From positions 1-56,810 of the forward strand of contig CAJNBS010000010.1 in assembly GCA_905221065.1 (NCBI GenBank): a stretch of 56,810 nucleotides of DNA, given 5' to 3'. Numbering within the stretch: the first letter of the stretch is position 1; each line of letters begins with the position of its first letter. The notes below the pieces were generated by a model. It was not told the origin of the DNA, made no database searches, and saw only the letters and a list, made by a program, of their open reading frames with translations. This stretch comes from a bacterium. Its GTDB lineage: Bacteria > Bacillota > Bacilli > Lactobacillales > Streptococcaceae. A program made the translations under genes and the position numbers. Shown here piece after piece: positions 1 to 8,794 of this stretch.

Positions 1-4
1 TATC

Positions 5-33
5 AAAAAAGAAAGGACGAAATTTGTCCTTTC
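5..33 (-). terminator. Terminator downstream of the lectinolysin gene
   Basis: Inverted repeat GAAAGGAC (11-18) / GTCCTTTC (26-33) with a 7-nt loop. Read on the minus strand it is followed by a run of six T (complement of 5-10), the layout of an intrinsic terminator. It lies about 90 bp beyond the lectinolysin stop codon. Confidence 0.75.
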
Positions 34-124
34 TAGATCTTAGCTTTTCTTCAACCCACTACAGTTGACAAAGAGCCATAAAAAGAACCAGCTCTTCGAA
101 CTGATTCCTTTTACAAGTGAAAAA

Positions 125-2176
125 TTAGTTATTTTCAACTTTTTCATCGTATTTTGGTCTTAGTGTTGTACCTGAATTAATAATTGTACGTTTTTGAACA
201 AGAGGAAGGTCTGTACGATTATAAACTGTACGCCAAGGTTCCCAAACAAGACCTGTTTTTTCTTGAATCTTCACGCGTATATTACGTACATTTCCTTTAA
301 ATTGAAGTTCAGTTTGGAAGCCAGCTGTTCTGTTTTTACCATTATCTTCCCATTGACGTGAGCGAATGCTTTCAATTCCATCCTTATCATAAGTTACTTC
401 ATCCCAGTAAACATAGTAACGAGCAATATAAGCTCCCTTATGTTGTAAATTGAGATAACCATTTTTGTATGAAGTCACTTTAGTTTCAATGTAGTCTGTA
501 TTGCTTTGAATTGTGGCTACTTGATTATCTTTCAAGAATGCAGTCTTATAAGAAATTGGAACAGCAGGATTTTGTGTACTGAAAGTAGCTCCTTCTTGAA
601 TCAATTTCTTCAAATCTTCTACTGTACCTGTCACAACACGTGCAGCTCCATCAGCATTTCCTCCTACGATTGAAACGGTTACAGTTGTATTCTTCAAGAC
701 ACGCGCCCATTCAGATTCTGGTTTAATAGGCACCCCTTTGATAACAGCATTAATCGCTGCTTTCAACTCTGTACTCTTGCTTGTTGTTTCAAATTTGACA
801 TACATTTGACGTCCGTATGAAACGCTTGACACGTATACAGGAGGTGTTTTATCATCAATTCCACGTGCTTTCAATTGATCAACCGTTACTCCTGGCGCAA
901 ATACATCTGATGGATTTTTTGGAGCATCAAAGTTAGCAGTATAGTAAATTTGTTTAAAATCAACAACTTCAACTTGTTTTTCACCCTTGTTTACAGCCTC
1001 AAAGTCAATTTTCAAATTAACACCGACTTTTTCAAAATCACTTCCGAATTTTGCTTTCAATTGATTCATGCTGTAAGCAGAAGTTGATTCGTACTGCATA
1101 CGTGCTGGAGCAGGATTTTTCGCAGCATATTTTTCATGCCAACGATTTAACAAGGTATTCACACCTTCCTGCATACCACTTACAGTTGGATTAGCATCTA
1201 CATAGCTATCTCCGCCTACCATTCCTGGTAAATCAACACTGATTCTACCTTTGCTACGATCTAAACTAATTTGTTGTGGTTTGTTTTCTAGAAGGTCTTG
1301 ATTTGCTTTAAATAAAGCACCTAAGAAGATATCTCCGTTACCATTAATGGCAACATCTGCAGAACCATTAGAAAGGTTTTTCTTCACTTTTTCCACAACC
1401 ACAAATTCATTTCCTTGTTGTTTTGTGCTTGTATTAGTGTAATTTTCTAACGCTTCGCCTTTTCTAGTTAAAATATTTAACTTATCATAATTTAAACCAA
1501 ATAAATAGTTATTTAGTTCTGCAGTAAAGTCTGTTTTTGCCTTATTTTCTGTTTTAACTTTGTTTTCTGTTTTCTTACTTTCTACTACTTTTTCATCTTT
1601 TACAGAACGATATACTTCAACTTCTGCTAAACTAAGAGGAGTTTTAGATTTATTTAATTCAATTTTTACATATCGTGCATTAACTCCTGAGAATTGAACA
1701 TCAACTGTTGGTTTATTATTCAAGCTATCAACATGTTGGCGAGTTACTTCCTTACCATCTTTATCCAACAAAATAACATCAAAATTAGATAAACGATTCG
1801 CTACAACTCCATCTCCACGATTGTAAATACGAACAGTTCCCACACCTTCTTCTTTTGCTAGATCAACTTTCCACCAAGAATGATCTTGAAAATCTGTATG
1901 AGTAACTGAACGATTGTCCCAGGCATTATCACGATTACCGTCAACTGCTCTAGAAGCCTCCCCTTCATAAGCAGTCGAACTCTGACTTGCAGACTTATGA
2001 GCAGCAATATTTTCACCAGCAACTGCAGCAACGCTTGGTTCTGTTGCTTTTACTACATTTGTTTGAAATACAAGGCCAGAACCTAGCAAAAATGTTGCAA
2101 TGGCAACGCCACACACTCCAACGCTACGTTTACGAATAGAAAAACGAAATCCTTTATCTTGTTTGTTTTGAGACAT
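125..2176 (-). CDS. lly: Lectinolysin: fucose-lectin plus CD59-type cholesterol-dependent cytolysin
   Basis: Secreted pore-forming toxin of 683 residues. Residues 10-45 form a signal region with a YSIRK-like motif (FSIRKRSVG). An F-type (discoidin-fold) lectin domain spans about 55-190, with the fucose-binding set H93, R120 (RGD) and R128. A Lys/Glu-rich linker (195-215) leads into a complete cholesterol-dependent cytolysin from about 217 to 683. The undecapeptide is EKTGLVWEPWR (639-649) rather than the canonical ECTGLAWEWWR, and the cholesterol-recognising Thr-Leu pair is T671-L672. The human CD59-binding motif Y-x-Y-x14-R-S is exact (Y588, Y590, R605, S606), which groups it with intermedilysin and vaginolysin. 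This architecture is that of lectinolysin of S. mitis/S. pseudopneumoniae. The start is supported by an AGGAG site. There is no LPXTG anchor, so release is expected. Confidence 0.95.
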   Translation of the reverse strand: MSQNKQDKGFRFSIRKRSVGVCGVAIATFLLGSGLVFQTNVVKATEPSVAAVAGENIAAHKSASQSSTAYEGEASRAVDGNRDNAWDNRSVTHTDFQDHSWWKVDLAKEEGVGTVRIYNRGDGVVANRLSNFDVILLDKDGKEVTRQHVDSLNNKPTVDVQFSGVNARYVKIELNKSKTPLSLAEVEVYRSVKDEKVVESKKTENKVKTENKAKTDFTAELNNYLFGLNYDKLNILTRKGEALENYTNTSTKQQGNEFVVVEKVKKNLSNGSADVAINGNGDIFLGALFKANQDLLENKPQQISLDRSKGRISVDLPGMVGGDSYVDANPTVSGMQEGVNTLLNRWHEKYAAKNPAPARMQYESTSAYSMNQLKAKFGSDFEKVGVNLKIDFEAVNKGEKQVEVVDFKQIYYTANFDAPKNPSDVFAPGVTVDQLKARGIDDKTPPVYVSSVSYGRQMYVKFETTSKSTELKAAINAVIKGVPIKPESEWARVLKNTTVTVSIVGGNADGAARVVTGTVEDLKKLIQEGATFSTQNPAVPISYKTAFLKDNQVATIQSNTDYIETKVTSYKNGYLNLQHKGAYIARYYVYWDEVTYDKDGIESIRSRQWEDNGKNRTAGFQTELQFKGNVRNIRVKIQEKTGLVWEPWRTVYNRTDLPLVQKRTIINSGTTLRPKYDEKVENN

Positions 2177-2238
2177 ACAAAACTCCTATATATATTTGAA
2201 CGAATTATTTCTTGAACGCGCTTTCTTGAAACAATAAG

Positions 2239-2267
2239 AGTATAACATAAAAATATTATAGATGCAA
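2239..2267 (-). promoter_or_regulatory. Promoter of the lectinolysin gene
   Basis: Minus-strand -35 TTGCAT (2262-2267) and -10 TATACT (2239-2244) with a 17-bp spacer. The leader of about 55 nt contains two TTGAACG copies (+ strand 2196-2202 and 2212-2218) and a related TTGAAAC (2226-2232), then the AGGAG ribosome binding site. Confidence 0.6.
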
Positions 2268-2370
2268 TCGTTTTCTTAAAAAATTATTATTTTTTATTAG
2301 CTAAACTTGTATAGTTGCTCATATGTTACTAATTTCACATTTAAACATCAAGTGGTCTATACCATTACAA

Positions 2371-2429
2371 ACAAGAAAACGAGCAGGATAAGTCCCTATT
2401 AGTTGGGAAGTAGCACTGTTCGTTTTTGT
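2371..2429 (-). other. Imperfect inverted repeat in the parC-lly intergenic region
   Basis: The arms around 2371-2386 and 2416-2429 pair imperfectly, with an inner CCC/GGG stem. On the minus strand the second arm is followed by a T-rich stretch (TTTTCTTGTTT), so it may terminate parC transcription or insulate lly. The rest of the 328-bp gap 2177-2504 holds the lly promoter and the palindrome at 2478-2497; no gene was seen. Confidence 0.4.
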
Positions 2430-2477
2430 ATATATAATCAGATTTAACTCTTGAAATCTATAGATTGACAAATTTCT

Positions 2478-2497
2478 CAATGAAAAGCTTTTCATTG
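2478..2497 (-). terminator. Perfect 20-bp palindrome just after parC
   Basis: CAATGAAAAGCTTTTCATTG is its own reverse complement and lies 7 bp past the parC stop. Only a weak T tract follows on the minus strand (GAGAAATTTG), so termination would be inefficient. It could also be a protein-binding palindrome. Confidence 0.4.
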
Positions 2498-2504
2498 TTG
2501 TTTA

Positions 2505-4985
2505 TCATTTCTTAGATTCAAATTCTGTATAAGCTTCCTGAAGATAAGCGTCAAAAACTTCTTCATCGGAAATCGTGTCAGAGATGAAGCTACCATTGCT
2601 GGTTCGTTCTGACAGGTTCAAGTCTTGCAATCGGCTTTCATAGATTGTCCCTTTATTGGATTGGACAAGCAGAATCTGGTCGTTTTCTTCTACTTCTGTA
2701 CTGAAGAGATCACCAACGAAACCTTGCTCTGCAACTGCTCCTGCTAAAAAGACACGGTGCGGTTTGTTTTTCAACTCACGCAAGACTTGTAGCCCTCGTT
2801 TGGCACGGCTGGTTGCTGGAATTTCCTCAATAGAAACACGTTTCAAACTTCCACGCTGAGTCAAGAGGTAGAAGGATGAGGTATTACAGATGAAGGCAGC
2901 CTGAAGCGCATCATCTTCTTTCAGATTCATAGCCTTGACCCCTGCTGCCTTAGCACCGACAACAGGAACCTCTTCGATATTGAAACGAAGGGCATAACCA
3001 TTTTGGCTAATCAAGAGAACATCATCTAGTTTAATCGGAGCCACTACTACAATCTGGTCTGTCTCGTCTTTGAGCTTAGCATACTTAACTGACTTAGACT
3101 TGTAGGTCCGCCACGGAGTGAATTCTTTTTGTTCTACACGCTTGATTTGACCGAGACGAGTCGCCGCAAAATAGGTTGTCGCATCATCAAACTGATCTAC
3201 TACTTCCACATAGATGATTTCTTCGTTAGTTTCAAAGTTTGTAATGGTCTGGCTCAGATGCTCTCCGATGTCCTTCCAGCGAATATCTGCCAATTCATGG
3301 ATTGGTCGATAGATGACATTTCCAAGACTTGTGAACATCAAGAGGTGCTGGGTTGTCTTGGCAGATTGAACAAAGATCAAACGATCGTCGTCACGTTTGC
3401 CAATTTCTTCCAGCGTTGAAGCCGCAAAGGAACGTGGGCTGGTACGCTTGATGTAACCTGCCTTTGTCACGCTGACGTAGGTATCTTCCTCAGCGATAAG
3501 ACTAGCTGTATCAATCTCAATTACTTTTGCTGTATCTTCTAAAGAACTCAAACGCGGAGTTGCAAATTTCTTCTTGACCTCACGAAGTTCTTTCTTCATA
3601 AGATTGTACATGGTACGTTCATCACCAATAATAGCAGCAAGCGTGGCAATCTTCTCACGAAGTTCTGCTTCTTCTTCCTGCAAGACAACCACGTCTGTAT
3701 TGGTCAAGCGGTAAAGTTGCAAGGTAACGATGGCCTCAGCCTGCTCCTCTGTAAAATCATAGCTAATCTTGAGGTTTTCCTTGGCATCAGCCTTATTCTC
3801 AGAAGCGCGGATAAGAGCAATGACTTCGTCCAAAATCGAAATCACGCGAATCAAACCTTCGACGATATGGAGACGCTTCTCAGCCTTTTCCTTGTCAAAG
3901 CGTGAACGAGCCAAAATCACCTCACGACGGTGGGCGATATAGCTAGACAGGATTGGAACAATCCCGACCTGACGAGGCGTGAAATTGTCAATAGCCACCA
4001 TGTTGAAGTTATAGTTGATTTGCAGGTCAGTGTATTTAAAGAGATAATTAAGAACAAGCTCCGTATTAGCATCTTTCTTAAGCTCAATAGCAATACGAAG
4101 ACCGTCACGGTCAGACTCATCACGAACCTCAGCAATGCCTGCCACCTTGTTATTGACACGGACATCATCGATTTTCTTAACCAGATTGGCCTTGTTGATT
4201 TCATAAGGAATCTCGGTGATAACGATTTGTTCCTTGCCACCTTTTAGCTTTTCAATGTCAGTCTTAGAACGAACAACCACGCGTCCTTTCCCAGTTTCAT
4301 AGGCCTTCTTGATTTCATCACGTCCCTGGATAATCGCCCCTGTAGGGAAGTCTGGCCCAGGCAAAAATTCCATGAGTTTGTCAACTTTGGCACTTGGATG
4401 GTCAATCATGTAAACCGCAGCATCAATAACTTCAGCCAAATTATGCGGTGGAATGTCTGTCGCATATCCAGCCGAAATCCCAGTCGAACCATTGACTAAG
4501 AGGTTGGGAAAGGCTGCTGGTAAGACAGTAGGTTCTTTCTCGGTATCGTCAAAGTTCCAAGCAAAAGGAACTGTCTTTTTCTCGATATCCTGAAGAAGGT
4601 AGCCTGCAATCTCAGACAAACGCGCCTCGGTATAACGCATCGCCGCAGGTGGATCCCCGTCCATAGAACCATTGTTACCGTGCATTTCGACCAAAATCTC
4701 ACGATTTTTCCAGTCCTGTGACATACGAACCATGGCATCATAGATAGAAGAGTCACCGTGTGGGTGGAAATTCCCCATGATATTCCCGACAGACTTAGCC
4801 GATTTACGGTAACTCTTGTCAAAGGTATTTCCATCCTTATTCATCGAATAAAGGATACGACGCTGAACCGGCTTCAAGCCATCACGAATATCCGGCAAAG
4901 CACGGTCTTGAATAATGTACTTGGAGTAGCGACCAAAGCGCTCTCCCATAATGTCCTCAAGGGACATGTTTTGAATGTTACTCAT
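2505..4985 (-). CDS. parC: DNA topoisomerase IV subunit A
   Basis: ATP-dependent type IIA topoisomerase subunit that cuts and rejoins DNA to decatenate daughter chromosomes; works as ParC2ParE2. At 826 residues it is close to the pneumococcal protein. The N-terminal breakage-reunion domain carries the catalytic tyrosine Y118 (AMRYTEAR) and the quinolone-resistance region with S79, D83 and K137, all in the susceptible (wild-type) state. The C-terminal half contains the repeated beta-pinwheel blades (for example around YVSVTKAGYIKR and LLISQNGYALRF). No strong Shine-Dalgarno sequence is next to the ATG. The 5' leader holds a structured element shared with the deoD leader. parE lies upstream, separated by the ANT(6)-like gene. 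Confidence 0.97.
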   Translation of the reverse strand: MSNIQNMSLEDIMGERFGRYSKYIIQDRALPDIRDGLKPVQRRILYSMNKDGNTFDKSYRKSAKSVGNIMGNFHPHGDSSIYDAMVRMSQDWKNREILVEMHGNNGSMDGDPPAAMRYTEARLSEIAGYLLQDIEKKTVPFAWNFDDTEKEPTVLPAAFPNLLVNGSTGISAGYATDIPPHNLAEVIDAAVYMIDHPSAKVDKLMEFLPGPDFPTGAIIQGRDEIKKAYETGKGRVVVRSKTDIEKLKGGKEQIVITEIPYEINKANLVKKIDDVRVNNKVAGIAEVRDESDRDGLRIAIELKKDANTELVLNYLFKYTDLQINYNFNMVAIDNFTPRQVGIVPILSSYIAHRREVILARSRFDKEKAEKRLHIVEGLIRVISILDEVIALIRASENKADAKENLKISYDFTEEQAEAIVTLQLYRLTNTDVVVLQEEEAELREKIATLAAIIGDERTMYNLMKKELREVKKKFATPRLSSLEDTAKVIEIDTASLIAEEDTYVSVTKAGYIKRTSPRSFAASTLEEIGKRDDDRLIFVQSAKTTQHLLMFTSLGNVIYRPIHELADIRWKDIGEHLSQTITNFETNEEIIYVEVVDQFDDATTYFAATRLGQIKRVEQKEFTPWRTYKSKSVKYAKLKDETDQIVVVAPIKLDDVLLISQNGYALRFNIEEVPVVGAKAAGVKAMNLKEDDALQAAFICNTSSFYLLTQRGSLKRVSIEEIPATSRAKRGLQVLRELKNKPHRVFLAGAVAEQGFVGDLFSTEVEENDQILLVQSNKGTIYESRLQDLNLSERTSNGSFISDTISDEEVFDAYLQEAYTEFESKK

Positions 4986-5007
4986 ATAGGATACAAAGCC
5001 CTTAAAA

Positions 5008-5100
5008 TACCAAGTGAAAATAGAAAATTCTTGAAGTAAGAAAACTCACAAGAAAATTCATCTTTTTCACACAGCATTCAGGGCGTGTTCAACTCCTTTC
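5008..5100 (-). repeat. Structured leader element, copy upstream of parC
   Basis: Read on the minus strand: GAAAGGA, an ACAC/GTGT stem, GAAAAAGAT, a long stem (AATTTTCTTG pairing with CAAGAATT) enclosing a short GTGAG/CTTAC stem, then TTCTATTTTCACTTG. The same order and flanking constants occur twice at 19969-20219 with different stem sequences. It ends about 25 nt before the parC start codon, so it would be in the parC 5' leader. Function unknown. Confidence 0.5.
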
Positions 5101-5190
5101 AAAGAATGTAGAGTAGTTTTTTATAGAAAAGGTGTTCAGTTACTATAAATAACCAAACTATCCTTTCTGTAGTTTAATCTTTTAAATTAG

Positions 5191-6021
5191 TCAGCGATTT
5201 AGAAGTCTCTCTTCAGCGTACTGAATCATCTTCTCAGCCACTTCCTTATCGTAGTCATATCCCATCTTTTTAGCAAGAGACTGAGCTTCTTGGTGGAAAA
5301 GTGCCATCGTAGCAAATAAAGACTGAATGATTTTATCTAAACTTGAGAAATCAAGCAGATTTGAAAATTCCTTTTCTTTACTAATGGGTAAATAGTTAAA
5401 AAGATACTTATAATTCTTGCCGACGTCTACTTTTCCCTTATCACTTGCTACCTGCCAAGCTAGGACTTTTAACAACTCTTTCTGACAAATACCGTAGAGA
5501 TGGTCAGTGGCATAAATGACTTGATGGCGACAGATTCCTTTGACAACGTAGGCTGACACCCACCAAAATTCATTGCAGGAATTTTTAAAATCCGTTTCAG
5601 TAGTTGGATGTATCCAGAAACGCTCTGGATTTGGGAAATAAGGTTCAAATAAATTTTCTGGATCTTCTAAAACAGTGAACCCTGCTTCACTATCCACCCA
5701 TTCTTGAATGTGTTCTTTAGGGCAAAAAGTCAAATCGATACGATTGCCATCTTCAAAGAGCATGAGATAGAGACGACGATTACCAAGACTGACTTCTTGC
5801 TTGATAATTCGTTTCCCAAACTGGTCCAACCAAGAAAAGTCACTCGTTAAATGATCTATGTCATCCACAATATAGACCACATCATAGTCTTGAAATTCAT
5901 CTTTTAGAGCTTTTGGACAAGCTCGTGAACCAGACATGGCGACAGCTTTGACTTGTAAAGTTTTGGCAGTCTGTAAAATTACATCGAGCATTTCTGTTTC
6001 AGTTCTCATGTTAATACCCAT
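5191..6021 (-). CDS. ANT(6)-like aminoglycoside nucleotidyltransferase between parE and parC
   Basis: 276 residues resembling streptomycin 6-adenylyltransferases, which transfer AMP from ATP to position 6 of streptomycin. The nucleotidyltransferase core is visible: G31-S32-R33, the metal-binding D45-x-D47 (DYDVVY) and the third carboxylate D96 (RIDLTF), followed by the helical C-terminal region typical of the family. An ant-like gene in the parE-parC interval is known from viridans streptococci and has been used as a marker of topoisomerase gene exchange with pneumococcus. It starts 15 bp after parE, so it is probably cotranscribed. A second ATG at codon 5 is an alternative start; neither has a good ribosome binding site. 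Activity on streptomycin is not certain from sequence. Confidence 0.85.
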   Translation of the reverse strand: MGINMRTETEMLDVILQTAKTLQVKAVAMSGSRACPKALKDEFQDYDVVYIVDDIDHLTSDFSWLDQFGKRIIKQEVSLGNRRLYLMLFEDGNRIDLTFCPKEHIQEWVDSEAGFTVLEDPENLFEPYFPNPERFWIHPTTETDFKNSCNEFWWVSAYVVKGICRHQVIYATDHLYGICQKELLKVLAWQVASDKGKVDVGKNYKYLFNYLPISKEKEFSNLLDFSSLDKIIQSLFATMALFHQEAQSLAKKMGYDYDKEVAEKMIQYAEERLLNR

Positions 6022-6036
6022 TCGTTAAAGACCGAC

Positions 6037-7980
6037 TTAAAACACCGTCGCTTCTTCTAGCGTAAACTTGACATTATCTTCAATCCACTTACGGCGTGGT
6101 TCGACCTTGTCTCCCATGAGGACATTGACGCGACGTTCGGCGCGTGCTAAGTCTTCGATTGTAACACGGATAAGAGTACGTGTTTCTGGATTCATGGTTG
6201 TTTCCCAGAGCTGGTCCGCATTCATCTCACCAAGACCTTTATATCGTTGGAGTGTTGCGCCTTTACCGAACTGCTTGCGGAGTTCTTCTAGCTCTCCATC
6301 CGTCCAAGCGTAAGCCACTTCTTCTTTCTTGCCTTTTCCTTTTGACATCTTGTAAAGAGGCGGAAGGGCAATATAGACATGTCCCGCCTCAACTAGCGGA
6401 CGCATATAGCGGTAGAAAAATGTCAAGAGCAAGGTCTGGATATGAGCACCATCTGTATCCGCATCGGTCATGATAATGATCTTGTCATAGTTGGTATCTT
6501 CAATAGAGAAGTCCGCTCCAACACCTGCACCGATGGTATAAATCATGGTGTTGATTTCCTCATTTTTGAGGATATCCGCCATCTTGGCCTTGGCTGTATT
6601 GATAACCTTACCACGAAGAGGCAAGATAGCCTGGAACTTGCGGTCACGACCTTGCTTAGCAGAACCACCGGCAGAGTCTCCCTCGACTAGATAGAGTTCA
6701 TTCTTAGCAGGATTCTTAGACTGGGCTGGCGTCAATTTCCCAGATAACAATCCCTTGTCTTTCTTGTTTTTCTTCCCATTTCGGCTCTCATCACGCGCCT
6801 TACGTGCCGCTTCACGAGCATCACGCGCCTTGATAGCCTTGCGGATGAGGTTAGAAGCCAATTCTCCATTTTCCATGAGGAAAAAGGTCAACTTATCAGC
6901 CACAATGCCATCCACAACGGGACGAGCAAGAGGACTTCCAAGTTTGTCCTTAGTTTGTCCTTCAAACTGGAGGTGTTCTTCAGGAACCAAGATAGAAAGA
7001 ACGGCTGCTAATCCCTCACGATAATCGGAACCTTCAAGGTTTTTATCTTTTTCCTTGAGAAGACCTGTCTTACGCGCGTAGTCATTCATAACCTTGGTAA
7101 TAGCGGACTTGAGTCCTGTCTCGTGCGTTCCACCGTCCTTGGTGCGAACGTTATTGACAAAGGATAGAATGTTATCTGAAAATCCGTCATTGTACTGGAG
7201 AGCTACTTCCACTTGGAAACCGTTATCTTCACCTTCAAAGTAAAGGACTGGCGTCAAGGTTTCCTTGTCTTCGTTGAGGTAAGAAACAAAGTCCTGCACC
7301 CCGTTCTCATAATGAAACTCAATCGCTTCATCTGTACGCTTGTCCGTCAAAGACAAGGTCACATTTTTCAAGAGAAATGCTGACTCATTAAGGCGCTCTG
7401 AAATGGTATTGTACTTAAAGTCTGTTGTAGAAAAGATAGTCGCATCAGGCATAAAAGTAACCTTGGTACCTGTCTTAGACTTGGGTGCTGTACCGATTTT
7501 CTTCAAGGTCGTGACAGGTTTTCCCCCATTTTCAAAACGTTGCTTATAGATTGCCCCGTCACGGGTAATTTCAACTTCCAGCCAACTTGAAAGAGCGTTA
7601 ACAACGGAAGAACCCACCCCGTGGAGACCACCGGATGTCTTGTAGCCACCTTGACCGAATTTCCCGCCGGCGTGAAGAATGGTAAAGATAACCTCAACTG
7701 TTGGGATTCCCATAGCGTGCATACCTGTTGGCATCCCACGTCCGTGGTCCTGCACAGTCAAACTCCCATCTTTATTGATGGTCACATCAATGCGGTCACC
7801 AAATCCAGACAAGGCCTCATCGACTGCATTGTCGACAATTTCCCAGACAAGATGATGGAGACCTGCCCCATCGGTCGATCCAATATACATCCCCGGACGT
7901 TTACGGACCGCATCCAACCCTTCTAGCACCTGAATGGCGTCATCATTATAATTGTTAATATTGATTTCCTTTTTTGACAC
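6037..7980 (-). CDS. parE: DNA topoisomerase IV subunit B
   Basis: ATPase subunit of topoisomerase IV, 647 residues. The GHKL ATP-binding fold shows E47/N51 (WEIVDNAVDEA), DHGRGMP (78-84) and GGLHGVG (117-123). The TOPRIM domain shows EGDSAGG (433-439) and DADTDG (metal binding). D435 and I460, positions altered in quinolone-resistant pneumococci, are wild type. Translation starts at GTG with a perfect AGGAGG site (7986-7991), and a -35/-10 pair sits just upstream. It is followed by the ANT(6)-like gene and parC on the same strand. Confidence 0.97.
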   Translation of the reverse strand: MSKKEININNYNDDAIQVLEGLDAVRKRPGMYIGSTDGAGLHHLVWEIVDNAVDEALSGFGDRIDVTINKDGSLTVQDHGRGMPTGMHAMGIPTVEVIFTILHAGGKFGQGGYKTSGGLHGVGSSVVNALSSWLEVEITRDGAIYKQRFENGGKPVTTLKKIGTAPKSKTGTKVTFMPDATIFSTTDFKYNTISERLNESAFLLKNVTLSLTDKRTDEAIEFHYENGVQDFVSYLNEDKETLTPVLYFEGEDNGFQVEVALQYNDGFSDNILSFVNNVRTKDGGTHETGLKSAITKVMNDYARKTGLLKEKDKNLEGSDYREGLAAVLSILVPEEHLQFEGQTKDKLGSPLARPVVDGIVADKLTFFLMENGELASNLIRKAIKARDAREAARKARDESRNGKKNKKDKGLLSGKLTPAQSKNPAKNELYLVEGDSAGGSAKQGRDRKFQAILPLRGKVINTAKAKMADILKNEEINTMIYTIGAGVGADFSIEDTNYDKIIIMTDADTDGAHIQTLLLTFFYRYMRPLVEAGHVYIALPPLYKMSKGKGKKEEVAYAWTDGELEELRKQFGKGATLQRYKGLGEMNADQLWETTMNPETRTLIRVTIEDLARAERRVNVLMGDKVEPRRKWIEDNVKFTLEEATVF

Positions 7981-8009
7981 AAGGAACCTCCTATTCGTTC
8001 ATCTTTACT

Positions 8010-8038
8010 ATTCTACAAGTTTTCCAAGGATTTTGCAA
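8010..8038 (-). promoter_or_regulatory. parE promoter
   Basis: Minus-strand -35 TTGCAA (8033-8038), 17-bp spacer, -10 TAGAAT (8010-8015), then the AGGAGG ribosome binding site of parE. It diverges from plsY. Confidence 0.6.
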
Positions 8039-8103
8039 AATTTTTCTTTCTCCGGTGTAACAATTTCAGTAGAGATTCTCTGCCTTTCTTTTCCAATTCA
8101 TGA

Positions 8104-8115
8104 TATAATAGGAGT
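8104..8115 (+). promoter_or_regulatory. -10 box and Shine-Dalgarno abutting the plsY start
   Basis: A perfect TATAAT (8104-8109) is followed directly by AGGAGT (8110-8115) and the plsY ATG at 8116. If the TATAAT is used, transcription would begin at or next to the start codon, leaving the Shine-Dalgarno outside the message. The -35 region is weak. Confidence 0.45.
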
Positions 8116-8757
8116 ATGATTACAATAGTTTTATTAATCCTAGCCTATCTGCTGGGTTCGATTCCGTCTGGTCTCTGGATTGGACAAGTATTCTTTCAAA
8201 TCAATCTGCGAGAACATGGTTCTGGCAACACTGGGACAACCAACACCTTCCGCATTTTAGGTAAGAAAGCTGGTATGGCAACCTTTGTGATTGACTTTTT
8301 CAAAGGGACTCTAGCAACGCTGCTGCCGATTATGTTTCATCTTCAAGGTGTTTCGCCTCTCATCTTTGGGCTTTTGGCTGTTATTGGCCATACCTTCCCT
8401 ATCTTTGCAGGATTTAAGGGTGGTAAGGCTGTCGCAACCAGTGCAGGTGTGATTTTCGGATTTGCGCCTGTCTTCTGTCTCTACCTTGCGGTTGTCTTCT
8501 TTGGAACCCTCTATCTAGGCAGTATGATTTCACTATCTAGTGTCACAGCATCTATCGCAGCCGTCATCGGAGTTCTACTCTTTCCACTTTTTGGTTTTAT
8601 CCTGAGTAACTACGACCCTCTCTTCATCGCTATTATCCTAGCACTTGCTAGTTTGATTATCATTCGTCATAAGGATAATATCACACGTATCAAAAATAAA
8701 ACTGAAAATCTTGTTCCTTGGGGACTGAACTTGACTCATCAAAATCCTAAAAAATAA
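8116..8757 (+). CDS. plsY: Acyl-phosphate:glycerol-3-phosphate acyltransferase
   Basis: Integral membrane enzyme that transfers an acyl group from acyl phosphate to glycerol-3-phosphate, the first step of phospholipid synthesis in most Gram-positives. At 213 residues it has the family length. The conserved PlsY motifs are visible: [10 protein letters not shown] near residue 15, [12 protein letters not shown] (residues 36-47) and [13 protein letters not shown] (about residue 103). About five hydrophobic segments are present. It is a single-gene unit, divergent from parE, ending in a terminator shared with the convergent permease gene. Confidence 0.95.
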   Translation: MITIVLLILAYLLGSIPSGLWIGQVFFQINLREHGSGNTGTTNTFRILGKKAGMATFVIDFFKGTLATLLPIMFHLQGVSPLIFGLLAVIGHTFPIFAGFKGGKAVATSAGVIFGFAPVFCLYLAVVFFGTLYLGSMISLSSVTASIAAVIGVLLFPLFGFILSNYDPLFIAIILALASLIIIRHKDNITRIKNKTENLVPWGLNLTHQNPKK

Positions 8758-8789
8758 AACGCCAGTTTGAACAGAACTGACGTTTTTTG
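8757..8789. terminator. Bidirectional terminator between plsY and the nucleoside permease
   Basis: AAAACGcCAGTT ... AACTGaCGTTTTTT forms a stem with one mismatch, with A and T runs on either side, between two convergent genes. Confidence 0.75.
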
Positions 8790-8794
8790 TATGC

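Noticed and set aside
2131..2138. TACGAATA, identical to the ComX cin-box core, near the start of the lectinolysin gene
   Set aside because: It lies inside coding sequence for the signal region, on the opposite strand to the gene, without the T-rich stretch and with no plus-strand gene behind it.
3917..4240. Open frames of about 100 codons overlapping parC and other large genes on other frames or strands
   Set aside because: They lie inside well-identified genes, show no ribosome binding sites and have no recognisable domain.
2733..4985. Quinolone-resistance changes in ParC and ParE
   Set aside because: S79, D83 and K137 of ParC and D435 and I460 of ParE are all wild type.
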